Positions 31,165 through 40,633 of a stretch of DNA of 64,000 nucleotides are shown here, piece after piece (the first letter of the stretch is position 1; each line of letters starts with the position of its first letter). The stretch spans positions 46,864 through 110,863 of the forward strand of contig CAJWDL010000003.1 in the NCBI GenBank assembly GCA_913030805.1, given 5' to 3'. This DNA comes from an uncultured Candidatus Pelagibacter sp. Lineage in GTDB: Bacteria; Pseudomonadota; Alphaproteobacteria; Pelagibacterales; Pelagibacteraceae. Made by a program: the position numbers and the translations under genes. Under the pieces are notes generated by a model, which saw only the letters and a list, made by a program, of their open reading frames with translations, was not told the DNA's origin and did not search any database.

Positions 31165-32880
31165 TTATTTTTCTTTTGTCTCATTTTTTTTCTTGAGAGT
31201 TTTTGGAAGCTCTGCAAAGGGCAGCGATCTGCCGCTATCTACGCTGCCATATCTTTTAATTGCTTCCTTAGCCTGTTCTTCCTCAAGCATTTTAATTGAT
31301 AAAGATACTCTTCTTTTTATTAAATCTAAATCTAGCAACATACAATCTACTCTGTCGCCTTTATTAAAACGATTAGTTCTTTGATCTTCCTTATTTATTG
31401 CTATTTTGTTTTTTTTAATTAATATTTCCATCGGACAACCGTCTGGTTTGACTTTGATACCATTATCTAAAGTTTCAAGGACAATAGCGGTTATAATATC
31501 TTTCATCTTTTTGTCTTTGAAATAGTTTATTGGATCTGGCAAGAGTTGTTTCAAACCCAATTTTATTTTTTCTTGATCGTGTTCTAAAACCTTAGCTGTT
31601 ATCGGGTCATTTTTTTTATACTTCTTAAGTTCCTCTACTGATTCTTCATAAGAAATATCTTTATAGTGAATCATTCCATCTAAATCGAAATCATTGATAT
31701 TAATGAAAAGAGCAAACTCTGTAATATTTTTTATTGTTCCATCAACTTTGGAACCAACTGGAAATTCTTTTTCAAATTTTTTCCAAGGATTAGGTTGGGT
31801 GTTTTTATATGATAAAGATATTCTTCTTTTTTCAACATCAATTTCCATGATCATTACCTCAATCTTTTGAGAAAGGGATAAAAGTTTTTTTGCTGAAATA
31901 TTCTTTTTAACGTGTGTCAATTCTGATTGGTGGCATAAGCCTTCCAATCCTTCTTCAAGAGATAGAAAAACTCCGTAATCAGTTATCTTACGTACTTCTG
32001 CTGGATAAATTTTTCCAACTTTATAATTGTTTATTTTAGTATTAAATGGATCAGGCGTTAACATCTTTACTGAAGTTGAAATTTTTTTATTTTCAGTATC
32101 AATTTTAATGATTTTTAATTTCTGTTTTTGACCGATCGTAAATAATTCTTCTGGATGACCAATTCGACTCCAAGAACATTCATTAATATGTGTCATGCAA
32201 TCAATCCCGTTTAAATCAAAAAAAACACCGAAATCAGTTATTCCTTTAACTGTTCCCTCGACAATATCGCCCTCATTAAATTTGCTTATCACCTCTTCTT
32301 TGTTGGCTTTCTTCATATTTTCTAGGACTGCTCTTCTAGATACTACGATATTGCCTCGAATCTTGTCACATTTTACAATCACGAATTTTAAGGGCTCTTT
32401 CATTAAGTGATTAATATCATTTTGAGGCTTGAGATCGACTTGACTTCCTGGCAAAAAACACATAGTGGACTGAACATCAACCACAAAACCACCTTTTATT
32501 TTAGAAATAATCCGCCCCTGAACTTCTTCATTATTTTCAAAGGATTTTTCAAGTTGTTTCCAGCTTTTTATTTTTTTAGCTTTTTCTCTGCTGATTACTA
32601 AGTCACCTTTTTTATCTTCTAGTTTTATGACTAAGATAGACACTTTTGAACCCACTTTTAAGTTTTCTTCTTCTTTTAAAAGCTTCATTTCATTAATATC
32701 TAAAGTTCCTTCAGACTTGGCTCCTGGCAATTCTAGAAAAACAAGTTTGTTTGTAATTTTTGTAATTGTGCCATCCACAATTTTTCCTTCTGAGATATGT
32801 GATTTTGAAAATTCAGTATTTAATAATTTTTCAAATTCCTTACTTTTTGGTGAGCTTAAATTTTTATAGATTTCTTCCAT
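31165..32880 (-). CDS. rpsA: 30S ribosomal protein S1
   Basis: S1 helps mRNA bind to the ribosome, which matters here because many genes lack a clear Shine-Dalgarno sequence. The 571 residues contain six S1-type OB-fold repeats; examples are EGTVKGITDFGVFFDLNGIDCMTH (about 205-228) and PAEVRKITDYGVFLSLEEGLEGLCH (about 295-320). The length is close to the E. coli protein (557). Its start overlaps the cmk end by 17 bases, and ihfB follows in 2 bases. Confidence 0.97.
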   Translation of the reverse strand: MEEIYKNLSSPKSKEFEKLLNTEFSKSHISEGKIVDGTITKITNKLVFLELPGAKSEGTLDINEMKLLKEEENLKVGSKVSILVIKLEDKKGDLVISREKAKKIKSWKQLEKSFENNEEVQGRIISKIKGGFVVDVQSTMCFLPGSQVDLKPQNDINHLMKEPLKFVIVKCDKIRGNIVVSRRAVLENMKKANKEEVISKFNEGDIVEGTVKGITDFGVFFDLNGIDCMTHINECSWSRIGHPEELFTIGQKQKLKIIKIDTENKKISTSVKMLTPDPFNTKINNYKVGKIYPAEVRKITDYGVFLSLEEGLEGLCHQSELTHVKKNISAKKLLSLSQKIEVMIMEIDVEKRRISLSYKNTQPNPWKKFEKEFPVGSKVDGTIKNITEFALFININDFDLDGMIHYKDISYEESVEELKKYKKNDPITAKVLEHDQEKIKLGLKQLLPDPINYFKDKKMKDIITAIVLETLDNGIKVKPDGCPMEILIKKNKIAINKEDQRTNRFNKGDRVDCMLLDLDLIKRRVSLSIKMLEEEQAKEAIKRYGSVDSGRSLPFAELPKTLKKKNETKEK

Positions 32881-33529
32881 ATATTTCTTTTAATTTTTTT
32901 TCTATAATCTTCGAAAGTTTTATTAGCATTTGTTTTTTATTTATTTTCGAGGTGTCAACAATTACAGCATCTTTTGCGGGTTTTAAAGGGCTTATTTTTC
33001 TTTTTGAATCGCTTGAATCTCGCAATTTTATTGCCTTTTTGATCTCATTAAACGAAATTTTTTTATTTGTTTTTCTATATTCTTTAAATCTTCTTTTTGC
33101 CTTGGTATTTAAGGAACATTTAAAATATAGTTTTAAGTCTGCTTTTGGAATTATAACGGTGCCGATATCACGACCCTCGATAATACAAAGTCTATTTTTA
33201 GCAAAATTTATTTGATAACTTTTTAAAAGATTTCGAATTCTTTTAATTTTTGCGATTTTTGAAGTATATTTGGTTACCTCGGGTTTAAATAAATTTCTAT
33301 TTTTTAAATCTTTTAAAGTGATTTTTTTTGTAATTTTCTTTAAAAATAAATTTCTAGAGTTTATTTTTTTAGTTTTAAGAAGTTTATAGGCAACAAAACG
33401 ATACAAAAGACCAGAAGTTAGAAGTTTAAGACCATATTTTTTTGCAATTAATTTACTGGCCGTTGTTTTTCCTGAACTTGCTCCTCCATCGGCAGCAATT
33501 AATAATTTAATATTACTTAATAATTTCAT
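32864..33529 (-). CDS. cmk: cytidylate kinase
   Basis: Cmk phosphorylates CMP and dCMP. The P-loop reads ADGGASSGKTT, and the CMP-binding and lid regions show CIIEGRDIGTVIIPKADLKLYF and RDSSDSKRKISPLKPAKDAVIVDT. The length of about 221 residues is standard. I start it at the ATG of MKLLSNIK; another ATG lies 9 bases upstream. Either start overlaps the aroA 3' end by 17-26 bases. Confidence 0.92.
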   Translation of the reverse strand: MKLLSNIKLLIAADGGASSGKTTASKLIAKKYGLKLLTSGLLYRFVAYKLLKTKKINSRNLFLKKITKKITLKDLKNRNLFKPEVTKYTSKIAKIKRIRNLLKSYQINFAKNRLCIIEGRDIGTVIIPKADLKLYFKCSLNTKAKRRFKEYRKTNKKISFNEIKKAIKLRDSSDSKRKISPLKPAKDAVIVDTSKINKKQMLIKLSKIIEKKLKEIYGRNL

Positions 33530-34871
33530 ACTTTGCACCTAGTTGTTTCATCAAATTTAAAAAATTTGGAAAACTTGTAACGATAGAGTGGCAATCTTCC
33601 ACTATAATTTTTCCTCCCAGAGTTAGTCCCAAAACGATACCGATCATGCTTAATCTATGATCATAACTTGTCTTTATTCTGTAAATCTTATTATTCAAAT
33701 TTAAATTAGGGTTGCCATATATTTTAATAGAGTCGCGATCTTTTAATTTTGTTCTAATTCCAATTTGAATTAACATTTTGTTCATCAGACTCAATCTTGG
33801 CGACTCCTTCTTTTCTAATTCACCGCAAGCTTTGAAACTTGATATCCCATTTGCAAACGAAGCTGCTAAGAATATCAGAGGCATTTCGTCGATAGCAAGA
33901 GAAACAATAGAAGCTGAGCAATTAATTGATTTTAAATTGCTACTTTTTACAGCTACGTCTCCAATTCTTTCTCCACATTGAAACTTTATATTTTGAAGAG
34001 TAATTTTGCCTCCCATCTTTTTCAAAATTTTTAATGCCCCAAGACGTGTGGGGTTCAGGTTTACAGATTTGATTTTAAGTTGAGAGTTTTTACTTAACAA
34101 AGTTAGTAAAATAAAAAATGAAGCAGAGGAAAAATCGCCACCCACATTTAAATTAAATGCTTTAAAATCTTTTTGCCCTTTAATGGAGATTAGATTGTAA
34201 TTTTTAAATTTTTTAACTTTGATAATTTCAGGTTCAGCAAACTTTAGCATTTTTTCGGTGTGGTTCCTCGATTGTTTATTTTTGAATTCCTTGATCGTTG
34301 AGATTCCAGGACATCCGAGTGATGCGAGAATCAGTCCTCCTTTAATTTGACCGCTACCAATTTTTTCTTCATGGTCAATTTTAATCGGCATCTCGCTTCC
34401 GGTTATATAGCAAGGGAGAGTTCTTTTTACTTTTTTTTTAGTTTGAAAAAAAGCGCCCAATTTTTCCAAAGGATTCATTATTCGATCCATGGGTCTTTTG
34501 TTGAGTGAACGGTCCCCATACACTTTAATTCTTTGAGGATAGGTAGATAAAATTGATAATATAAATCTAGAAAGTGTGCCTGAATTTTCACAATCTATTG
34601 AAATATTATCTCTAGTCGTTAAAGAATTCAATCCATTTCCCCATACAAGCCAAGTATTATTTTTTTTAACTATACGGACCCCAAGTTTACGCATGGCTTT
34701 TACCGTTGAAAAAACATCACCACTTTCCAGGATTCCGGTTGCAGTAGAGAGGCCATAGGCAAGTGAAGCTAAAAAAAAATATCTAATCGAACAGGATTTA
34801 TCTCCGGGAACAAATATAGATTTATTAAATTTGTTTATTTTTTTTTTAACTATAATTGAAAAAGATTTCAT
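33513..34871 (-). CDS. aroA: 3-phosphoshikimate 1-carboxyvinyltransferase (EPSP synthase)
   Basis: AroA joins shikimate-3-phosphate and PEP in the aromatic pathway. The 452-residue protein has PGDKSCSIRYFFLASLA near the start, ENSGTLSRFILS in the PEP site, DRSLNKRPMDRIMNPLEKLGA and the final SYDHRLSMIGIVLGL. The Gly in NSGT that sets glyphosate sensitivity is present. The first block reads SCSIR where most have SISHR. Together with the trp genes and pheA it gives several aromatic-pathway steps in this window. Confidence 0.93.
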   Translation of the reverse strand: MKSFSIIVKKKINKFNKSIFVPGDKSCSIRYFFLASLAYGLSTATGILESGDVFSTVKAMRKLGVRIVKKNNTWLVWGNGLNSLTTRDNISIDCENSGTLSRFILSILSTYPQRIKVYGDRSLNKRPMDRIMNPLEKLGAFFQTKKKVKRTLPCYITGSEMPIKIDHEEKIGSGQIKGGLILASLGCPGISTIKEFKNKQSRNHTEKMLKFAEPEIIKVKKFKNYNLISIKGQKDFKAFNLNVGGDFSSASFFILLTLLSKNSQLKIKSVNLNPTRLGALKILKKMGGKITLQNIKFQCGERIGDVAVKSSNLKSINCSASIVSLAIDEMPLIFLAASFANGISSFKACGELEKKESPRLSLMNKMLIQIGIRTKLKDRDSIKIYGNPNLNLNNKIYRIKTSYDHRLSMIGIVLGLTLGGKIIVEDCHSIVTSFPNFLNLMKQLGAKYEIIK

Positions 34872-34903
34872 CTAAGTTTAGTGCTGCAATTATATATTTT
34901 AAA

Positions 34904-35674
34904 TTACCAGTTTTCTCCGAAGTAAAATTTTCGTGCTTGCTGATTCTTAACTATTTCATGTGGTCGGCCACTAGAAATAATTTCTCCATCCACTATCAAA
35001 CTACAAAAATCCACTATACTTAGAACGTTCTTGGCATTGTGATCGGTTATCAAGACGCTGACACCGCGTTTAACCTGGAGATCAACAATTATCTTTTTAA
35101 TCATATCTATCGAAATGGGGTCCACGGCGCCTAGAGGTTCGTCCAATAATAATAGTTTTGGATTGTTAATCAAAGCACGAGCAATAATGCATTTTTTACG
35201 CTCTCCTCCGCTCAAGACGTCAGCCTTTAGTCTCCTTACGTGATTTAAATTAAATTCTGACAACAACTCTTGAACGATAGTTTCTTGCTTTGCTTTATCT
35301 TTTATTATTATTTCCGCCACCGCGCGAAGGTTATCTTCACATGAGAGTCCGCGAAACACACTGTCCAATTGACTCACATACGATATACCGAACCGCTTAG
35401 CGCGTTCGTGTATAGGAAGGGTGGTGATCTTTGTTCCTTCCACAAATATATCTCCTTGATCGATCTTCATGACGCCCAGAAGGCAATTGAAGGTTACGCT
35501 TTTCCCAGCGCCGTTAGGACCAAGGAGTCCGTAAAGTTCTCCTCTTGCGATATTAATGTTGATATTTTTTAGTATAGGTATTTTATTAATTGACTTAGAG
35601 ATCCCTTTAACACTTAAAATTGGCGGCTTCTTGGATTTAAATTTTAATATTCTAAATTTTTTTACAGAGGGCAT
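34904..35674 (-). CDS. lptB: LPS export ABC transporter ATP-binding protein LptB
   Basis: LptB is the ATPase that powers LPS extraction from the inner membrane. In the 256 residues, Walker A is GPNGAGKSV (52-60), the signature LSGGE (154-158), Walker B LLLLDEP (D178, E179) and the switch TDH. The end FYFGENW corresponds to the LptB tail YLGxxF. About 16 extra N-terminal residues are present. Parts of the gene have about 45% GC, well above the neighbours. It starts 2 bases after lptC. Confidence 0.93.
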   Translation of the reverse strand: MPSVKKFRILKFKSKKPPILSVKGISKSINKIPILKNININIARGELYGLLGPNGAGKSVTFNCLLGVMKIDQGDIFVEGTKITTLPIHERAKRFGISYVSQLDSVFRGLSCEDNLRAVAEIIIKDKAKQETIVQELLSEFNLNHVRRLKADVLSGGERKKCIIARALINNPKLLLLDEPLGAVDPISIDMIKKIIVDLQVKRGVSVLITDHNAKNVLSIVDFCSLIVDGEIISSGRPHEIVKNQQARKFYFGENW

Positions 35675-35676
35675 AG

Positions 35677-36261
35677 CTAGTTTTTATATTTTGCTTTCAC
35701 CTTGTCGCCTTTCTCAAACATAGAAATATTAGCTTCATTGTTCAAAAGATCCACTAACACTTGATCGGCGATTAAATCTCCTTTCTTACCCGCATATGTT
35801 ACATTATTATACGCCTGTAAAAGATTTTTGGAGTTATAATAATCCAAATTATCACAAGTTATAACGTTGTCTTGTTCGGTAATTTTAACATTTCCAAAAA
35901 ATTCTGAATCATTGGTTACTTTATTAAAAATACCAGCATCAGCCTCGATGTGGATTATTCTCAAGTTCCTTAGTTTAATAACAACAAAAACATCTTGAAG
36001 TTGGGATAAGTTGGGTTCGTTGCGTTTTAACTCAGCTGTGGCGCTGTTTATTTCGAAAAAAGTACCTTTATTGTTACTGCCGGTGTAGTTGACACCCTCT
36101 ATAATATTACTTGTTTCTTCTGTCAACTTACTAGCATTTTCAGTGGAACTATTTTTATTAGCGTTAATAATTTCATCTTTATCGCCAGAGTAGTAAGTGG
36201 TAAAAAAAAGTATTATAATTACTATTACAAGAGAAAACTGAATAACTCTATTTTTTTTCAT
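35677..36261 (-). CDS. lptC: LPS export protein LptC
   Basis: A 194-residue bitopic inner-membrane protein with an N-terminal anchor (about 5-24) and a periplasmic beta-jellyroll of OstA type. The repeats IHIEADAGIFNKVTNDSEFFGNVKI and ITCDNLDYYNSKNLLQAYNNV (key parts) match LptC, which carries LPS from LptBFG to LptA. In many relatives lptA lies between lptC and lptB; here it does not. It overlaps kdsD by 4 bases. Confidence 0.82.
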   Translation of the reverse strand: MKKNRVIQFSLVIVIIILFFTTYYSGDKDEIINANKNSSTENASKLTEETSNIIEGVNYTGSNNKGTFFEINSATAELKRNEPNLSQLQDVFVVIKLRNLRIIHIEADAGIFNKVTNDSEFFGNVKITEQDNVITCDNLDYYNSKNLLQAYNNVTYAGKKGDLIADQVLVDLLNNEANISMFEKGDKVKAKYKN

Positions 36262-37229
36262 TTAATTCCCAGCGCCAAAGCAGTATGCATATGTAGGACA
36301 CCCACCAGTCTTTTAACCTTTTTTTTGATATCCTTTTTTTTTGCAACCAATAGAGATGTTATGCCTTTGGCGTTCATTGTATTAATTGCAGAAAGTGCGG
36401 TATCTGTATCTGCAATCCAGGTTGGATTTTTGGTTGCAACTTTTACGATTTTTTTTTTATATAAATTATTGGAGTGTCTTCGAATATCTCCATCAGTTAG
36501 TAGCATTATTGAATTTTTGTCTTTTACGCAAACTATTCCTAGATTTTTTTTGTTCATTTCAGTTATTGCGGTTCTCATCATTTTGTTGGAAGAAATAAGT
36601 GGAATTTCTTTTCCTTTTGCCATTATTTCCCTTACTTGAATTAAAGCTGTGGCCAGAGATCCTCCGGTATGGTGTTCTACAAATTTTTTATTTGTCCATT
36701 TTTTTCTTTTCATTAAAGATATAGCGAGCGAGTCTCCCCAAGAAAGAAAGTTTAAACTTGATGATGTTGGGGCTAGACTATGACCCGATTCAACAACTTT
36801 TGGTAGTAAAATTTTGATTGTAGAATAACGAAGTAACATTGAAGAGGGTTTACAGCTCACGCCAATAACTGAAATACCGTTTCTATTAGCGTATTGCAAA
36901 ATGTTATTTAGTTCTACAGATTCTCCTGAAACACTAAATACCAACAGTACATCACGATTTTTTTGAATAGCACCTAAGCCACCATGTTGCAAATCATTTG
37001 CCGAAAAAGCTACACTTGGTGTACCTAAACTTGATAAAGTTGAGGCGGTTTTGAGCCCGCATAAATAACTTTTACCTACCCCAACAACCAAACATTTTCC
37101 TCTAATTTTAGAAATTAAATTAACAGCTTTTGAAAATTGAGAAGAACGATTAAAGCTCGCCAGTAATTTTTTAAGCGCTTGTATTTCTGTGCTTATGGTT
37201 TGCTTTGCGACTTTTATATCTTTGTTCAT
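36258..37229 (-). CDS. kdsD: arabinose-5-phosphate isomerase (KdsD/KpsF family)
   Basis: This enzyme supplies arabinose 5-phosphate for KDO synthesis. An N-terminal SIS domain (about 30-170) shows VVGVGKSYLCGLKTASTLSSLGTPS and VFSVSGESVELNNIL, and two CBS repeats follow (about 200-320). The 323-residue length is standard. It is coupled to lptC downstream and rnd upstream (3-base gap), and kdsB at 44203 belongs to the same pathway. Confidence 0.92.
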   Translation of the reverse strand: MNKDIKVAKQTISTEIQALKKLLASFNRSSQFSKAVNLISKIRGKCLVVGVGKSYLCGLKTASTLSSLGTPSVAFSANDLQHGGLGAIQKNRDVLLVFSVSGESVELNNILQYANRNGISVIGVSCKPSSMLLRYSTIKILLPKVVESGHSLAPTSSSLNFLSWGDSLAISLMKRKKWTNKKFVEHHTGGSLATALIQVREIMAKGKEIPLISSNKMMRTAITEMNKKNLGIVCVKDKNSIMLLTDGDIRRHSNNLYKKKIVKVATKNPTWIADTDTALSAINTMNAKGITSLLVAKKKDIKKKVKRLVGVLHMHTALALGIK

Positions 37230-37232
37230 TTT

Positions 37233-37865
37233 TTAGTGTGCAAAAATATCTTCGGTAAATAATTTTTCGTCCAACTTAATGCGACTTGGTAAAAATTTCA
37301 TACAACTTTCAAAAAGTTCTAGCCTGTTTTCTCTCACTAACATTTTATGCAACGCAACTTTTATTTTATGTAAATAAATTACATCTCCAGCAGCATATTG
37401 GAGCATGGCATCTGTCATCTCATCTAGGCTCTTATTCCAATCGCTTGACCCATACTGTTTATTAAGCTTTTTGCCATTACAAAATTCAAAAACCAAATCT
37501 TTTAATCCGTGATTTTGACTATAAGTTCTAACGAGTTTTGAGCAAACTTTCGAGTCCCAAATATTTTTTACTTGGCACTTTAAAAAATATTGTAGATTTA
37601 AAACATCGTATCTAAGATAGTGACCTATTTTTGTTATTTTTTCATTTTCTAGAATTTTAACAATATTGGGGCACTGATATTGTTGGCTGGGTTGGATTAT
37701 ATAGGCGTCATTATTTCCAGAAGAAAGCTGAATAAGAGATAATCGATCGCGATGAGGTATCTGGAGCCCAGATCCCTCAGTGTCTAAGCTAATATTGCTG
37801 TGTTTTTCTAATTCTTTTAATGTATCTGAAGATATGTCATCTTTAAATTTATAAATTTTTGTCAT
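37233..37865 (-). CDS. rnd: ribonuclease D, short form without HRDC domain
   Basis: A 210-residue DEDD 3'-5' exoribonuclease. D28 and E30 in ISLDTEGSG, the GHYLRYDVLNL motif and YAAGDVIYLHKI hold the metal-binding acids. E. coli RNase D has an extra HRDC domain that is lacking here, as in other alphaproteobacteria. The open frame extends 91 codons further upstream, but that part is antisense to the next gene and lacks homology, so I start at MTKIYKF. Confidence 0.9.
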   Translation of the reverse strand: MTKIYKFKDDISSDTLKELEKHSNISLDTEGSGLQIPHRDRLSLIQLSSGNNDAYIIQPSQQYQCPNIVKILENEKITKIGHYLRYDVLNLQYFLKCQVKNIWDSKVCSKLVRTYSQNHGLKDLVFEFCNGKKLNKQYGSSDWNKSLDEMTDAMLQYAAGDVIYLHKIKVALHKMLVRENRLELFESCMKFLPSRIKLDEKLFTEDIFAH

Positions 37866-37899
37866 ATTTAAAAATATATATAATGTTAATAATAACAAA

Positions 37900-38850
37900 A
37901 TGCAAAAAAATCTAGGAAAAGTCGCCTGTATATTTGGAGCAAGCGGATTTATTGGAAGACATCTAATCAGGCGACTAATAAAAAAAGGCTTTCGGATCAT
38001 TGCTGTCACGCGATCGCCATATTTACACGGGCACTTGAAACCACTAGGAAATCCAGGGCAAATAGATCTTGAAAAGGTAAATCTTTTTGATGAAGAAAGA
38101 TTAAGAATTTTAATAAAGAGTTCTGATGTAGTTATCAATCTTGTTGGAATTTTGTATGAAACTAAAAAACAAAAGTTTGAAGATATTCATGCAAAATTTC
38201 CTGACTTGCTATCCAAATTATGCAGTGAATTAAACATCAAAAAACTTGTTCATATAAGCGCCCTGGGAATTAACGAAACAGTCAGTTCCCAATATATGCA
38301 ATCGAAATTAAAGGGTGAAAAAAATATTATAAATAATTTTAATTGTTCTGTAATTTTAAGACCATCGGTTATATTTGGTCCTGAAGATAAGTTTTTTAAT
38401 CGGTTTGCCTCAATAGCTGAATTTTTACCTATCCTTCCTTTAATTGGTGGAGGTCTAACTTATTTTCAACCCATTTATGTAGGAGATATAGCAAAATCTA
38501 TTATGGCAGTATTAGAAGAGGAGGAAATTAATAATAATATTTTTGAATTAGGAGGGCCTCAAATTATTACTTATAAGGAATTGATGAAAATTTTATTAAA
38601 AGAAATAAATAAGAAAAGGTTTCTTGTTCCCATCCCATTTCCATTTGCAAAATTTCAAGCAAAGATTTTACAATTATTGCCTAAACCTCTACTAACCGTC
38701 GATCAAATAGAGATGTTGAAATATGATAATATTGTTACCAATAAATATCCCACACTTAAGGATTTGAAGATTAACCCTAAAACTATCGAGTCAGTATTAC
38801 CAAATTACATTTGGCGTTTTAGAAAGGGTGGACAGTTCGCAAAGTTATAA
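37900..38850 (+). CDS. NDUFA9-like atypical short-chain dehydrogenase (complex I-associated)
   Basis: A 316-residue extended-SDR protein resembling NDUFA9, the 39-kDa complex I accessory subunit also found in alphaproteobacteria. The NAD(P) motif is IFGASGFIGRHLIRRL (about 9-24), with INLVGILYE, YMQSKLKGEKNI in place of the YxxxK catalytic site, RPSVIFGPEDKFFNRFA and YVGDIAKSI. The family binds NADPH without known catalysis and supports complex I stability. No nuo genes adjoin it. Confidence 0.85.
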   Translation: MQKNLGKVACIFGASGFIGRHLIRRLIKKGFRIIAVTRSPYLHGHLKPLGNPGQIDLEKVNLFDEERLRILIKSSDVVINLVGILYETKKQKFEDIHAKFPDLLSKLCSELNIKKLVHISALGINETVSSQYMQSKLKGEKNIINNFNCSVILRPSVIFGPEDKFFNRFASIAEFLPILPLIGGGLTYFQPIYVGDIAKSIMAVLEEEEINNNIFELGGPQIITYKELMKILLKEINKKRFLVPIPFPFAKFQAKILQLLPKPLLTVDQIEMLKYDNIVTNKYPTLKDLKINPKTIESVLPNYIWRFRKGGQFAKL

Positions 38851-38863
38851 CAAAAAATGGAAG

Positions 38864-39835
38864 TTACAAACCTAAGCCACGAGGAATAATTATATAATGT
38901 ATTGCTAACACTATCCCAACCGATACACTTAAACCAAAGACCATTTTAATGAAGTCTTTACCGATAAGTGGAAACACGTATTTAAATTTATATTCTTTAT
39001 TCATTGTAGAAATCGCCAGTTCCCTTCCACATAACAACCCTACAAAAACCCATGTAGTTGACATGGGAAGGTCATTTAATTCTTTGAAATAAAAAAGAAC
39101 TAATGCATAAATTGTATTAATGATAGTTGCTGATCTTGCGTACCTAGTTCCAGTTTTATCCAAAACAACCTTTTGTATAGGTCCTCCATGAATGTAAAAA
39201 ATATAAAAAAGAAGAATTGAAAAATAAATTAGGACAATAGCTAATAACGAAATATCAAGCTGTCTTGGTAAATAAACTGCAATATTTGCAACATCGTGCA
39301 TTAACCAGGTACCCCATAAAAAAGCTGAAGTTACCCAAACAGAATTACGCCAAAAAGCAATTTTCTTTTTATCGGTGATTTCATCGAATTTTTCATTAAT
39401 GAATTTTGAAATAGCGATCCAGCAAATATAAGCAATAACAGCTGCAATCCCATAACCTACGACGCTTTTTAAAAGCATTTTTTCAAGAACAATCGTTGAT
39501 GCAAATACTGACAATACTAAGAAAGTTGTTGAAACTGGAATCCCAATTCTTGTTAGTAATAATAATATTCCAGGAGCAACCGCGTGATACCATTGAATTT
39601 TTTGGTAAGGAATTCGTGTTAATCTTCCATATGAAATGTCGCCATCATATATCCACCATCCATAACTTACTGTAATGACCATAGCAAAAGAAGCAGCAGT
39701 AGCTAATGTGTACCACTTAAACCATTTCTGTTTGGAAGCAATAAATGTACCTAAAGTTTGAACAGAATCATTCGCTATCACCGACCAACCGGCAAGAGAA
39801 AAACCAATGACTGTGTATATTAATGTTAGTTCCAT
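38864..39835 (-). CDS. divergent PiT-family inorganic phosphate transporter
   Basis: A 323-residue membrane protein with about ten hydrophobic helices. The two inverted PiT signatures are recognisable but altered: SVIANDSVQTLGTFIASK near residue 18 (PiT has GANDVANxxG) and WLMHDVANIAVYLPRQ near 178. PVSTTFLVLS (about 100) and PMSTTWVFVGLLCGREL fit the PVSTTH-type motifs. Phosphate or another oxyanion is the likely cargo. No PhoU-like partner is adjacent. Confidence 0.7.
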   Translation of the reverse strand: MELTLIYTVIGFSLAGWSVIANDSVQTLGTFIASKQKWFKWYTLATAASFAMVITVSYGWWIYDGDISYGRLTRIPYQKIQWYHAVAPGILLLLTRIGIPVSTTFLVLSVFASTIVLEKMLLKSVVGYGIAAVIAYICWIAISKFINEKFDEITDKKKIAFWRNSVWVTSAFLWGTWLMHDVANIAVYLPRQLDISLLAIVLIYFSILLFYIFYIHGGPIQKVVLDKTGTRYARSATIINTIYALVLFYFKELNDLPMSTTWVFVGLLCGRELAISTMNKEYKFKYVFPLIGKDFIKMVFGLSVSVGIVLAIHYIIIPRGLGL

Positions 39836-39991
39836 ATAGTCATTTTGTGACTGCTTTTATATAGCTTATGTTGATAAGTAATTCAGTAAAAAATTATATT
39901 ACTTTACTAATCGTTTCTGTAAAATTTTCACGCGTAAAATAACTTAAACTATGAAACAATTAAAAAAATTAAAGAAAAAGCACATATGAGA

Positions 39992-40492
39992 TTAAGCTGA
40001 CCTAATTTTTTTTTTGATAAATCGAGGAACCTCATCATCTTTATCTTTTTCGATCAAATCTTCTTTTTTGTTTTTCGGTTGGAATGCATATAAAATGTGT
40101 AGTTTACAATAGGAAAAATCCTTCATTGACTTTCTTCCACAAAAATAAAAATCTGGTTCATTGGGATGTCCGATAGGCCATCTACAAATTTCATCATGTA
40201 GTTGTTCCAAGGATTTCGGATTTTCTGGTTCAAAATTTTTATCTAGCAACAGTGAATTAAATCTACTCTTGCGTGTTTTTCTTTCAAGTTGTGGAGCATT
40301 TTCTTGATCCTGCGAAACTTGATTAAAGTTATTTTTTTTTTGAACAGTTTTTACAGCAAGATTTAATCGGTATGCTTTTCCAATTACTGCATTTCTGGTT
40401 ACTCCACCAATAATAGATGCAATTTGAGCCGCGGTATTACCTTTACCCCATAGTTGCTTTAGTTTAGTCACTTTTTCTAATGTCCATCCCAT
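39992..40492 (-). CDS. gcrA: cell-cycle regulator GcrA
   Basis: GcrA is an alphaproteobacterial sigma-70 coactivator that reads GANTC methylation set by CcrM. The N-terminal helix-turn-helix is textbook: MGWTLEKVTKLKQLWGKG, AAQIASIIGGVTRNAVIGKAYRLNL. The C-terminal RNA-polymerase-binding part has CRWPIGHPNEPDFYFCGRKSM and FSYCKLH. The 166-residue length is usual. It is strong evidence for the host's class. Confidence 0.95.
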   Translation of the reverse strand: MGWTLEKVTKLKQLWGKGNTAAQIASIIGGVTRNAVIGKAYRLNLAVKTVQKKNNFNQVSQDQENAPQLERKTRKSRFNSLLLDKNFEPENPKSLEQLHDEICRWPIGHPNEPDFYFCGRKSMKDFSYCKLHILYAFQPKNKKEDLIEKDKDDEVPRFIKKKIRSA

Positions 40493-40633
40493 AAATTACT
40501 CAATCTATATATAGTGTTAACTTGTTATATATCTACAATATCAGGTTAAATACACACAAAAATTTAGAATTTTCAATGTATTTTTTTAGTTTTTTAACAA
40601 TTTTTCAAAAAAAACTAATAAATATAATTAGCG

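Noticed and set aside
37866..38138. N-terminal extension of RNase D
   Set aside because: The open frame runs 91 codons further, but it is antisense to the start of the NDUFA9-like gene and has no RNase D features.
39950..39990. Tiny Lys-rich frame ATGAAACAATTAAAA...
   Set aside because: It is only 12 codons, low-complexity and without a ribosome site.
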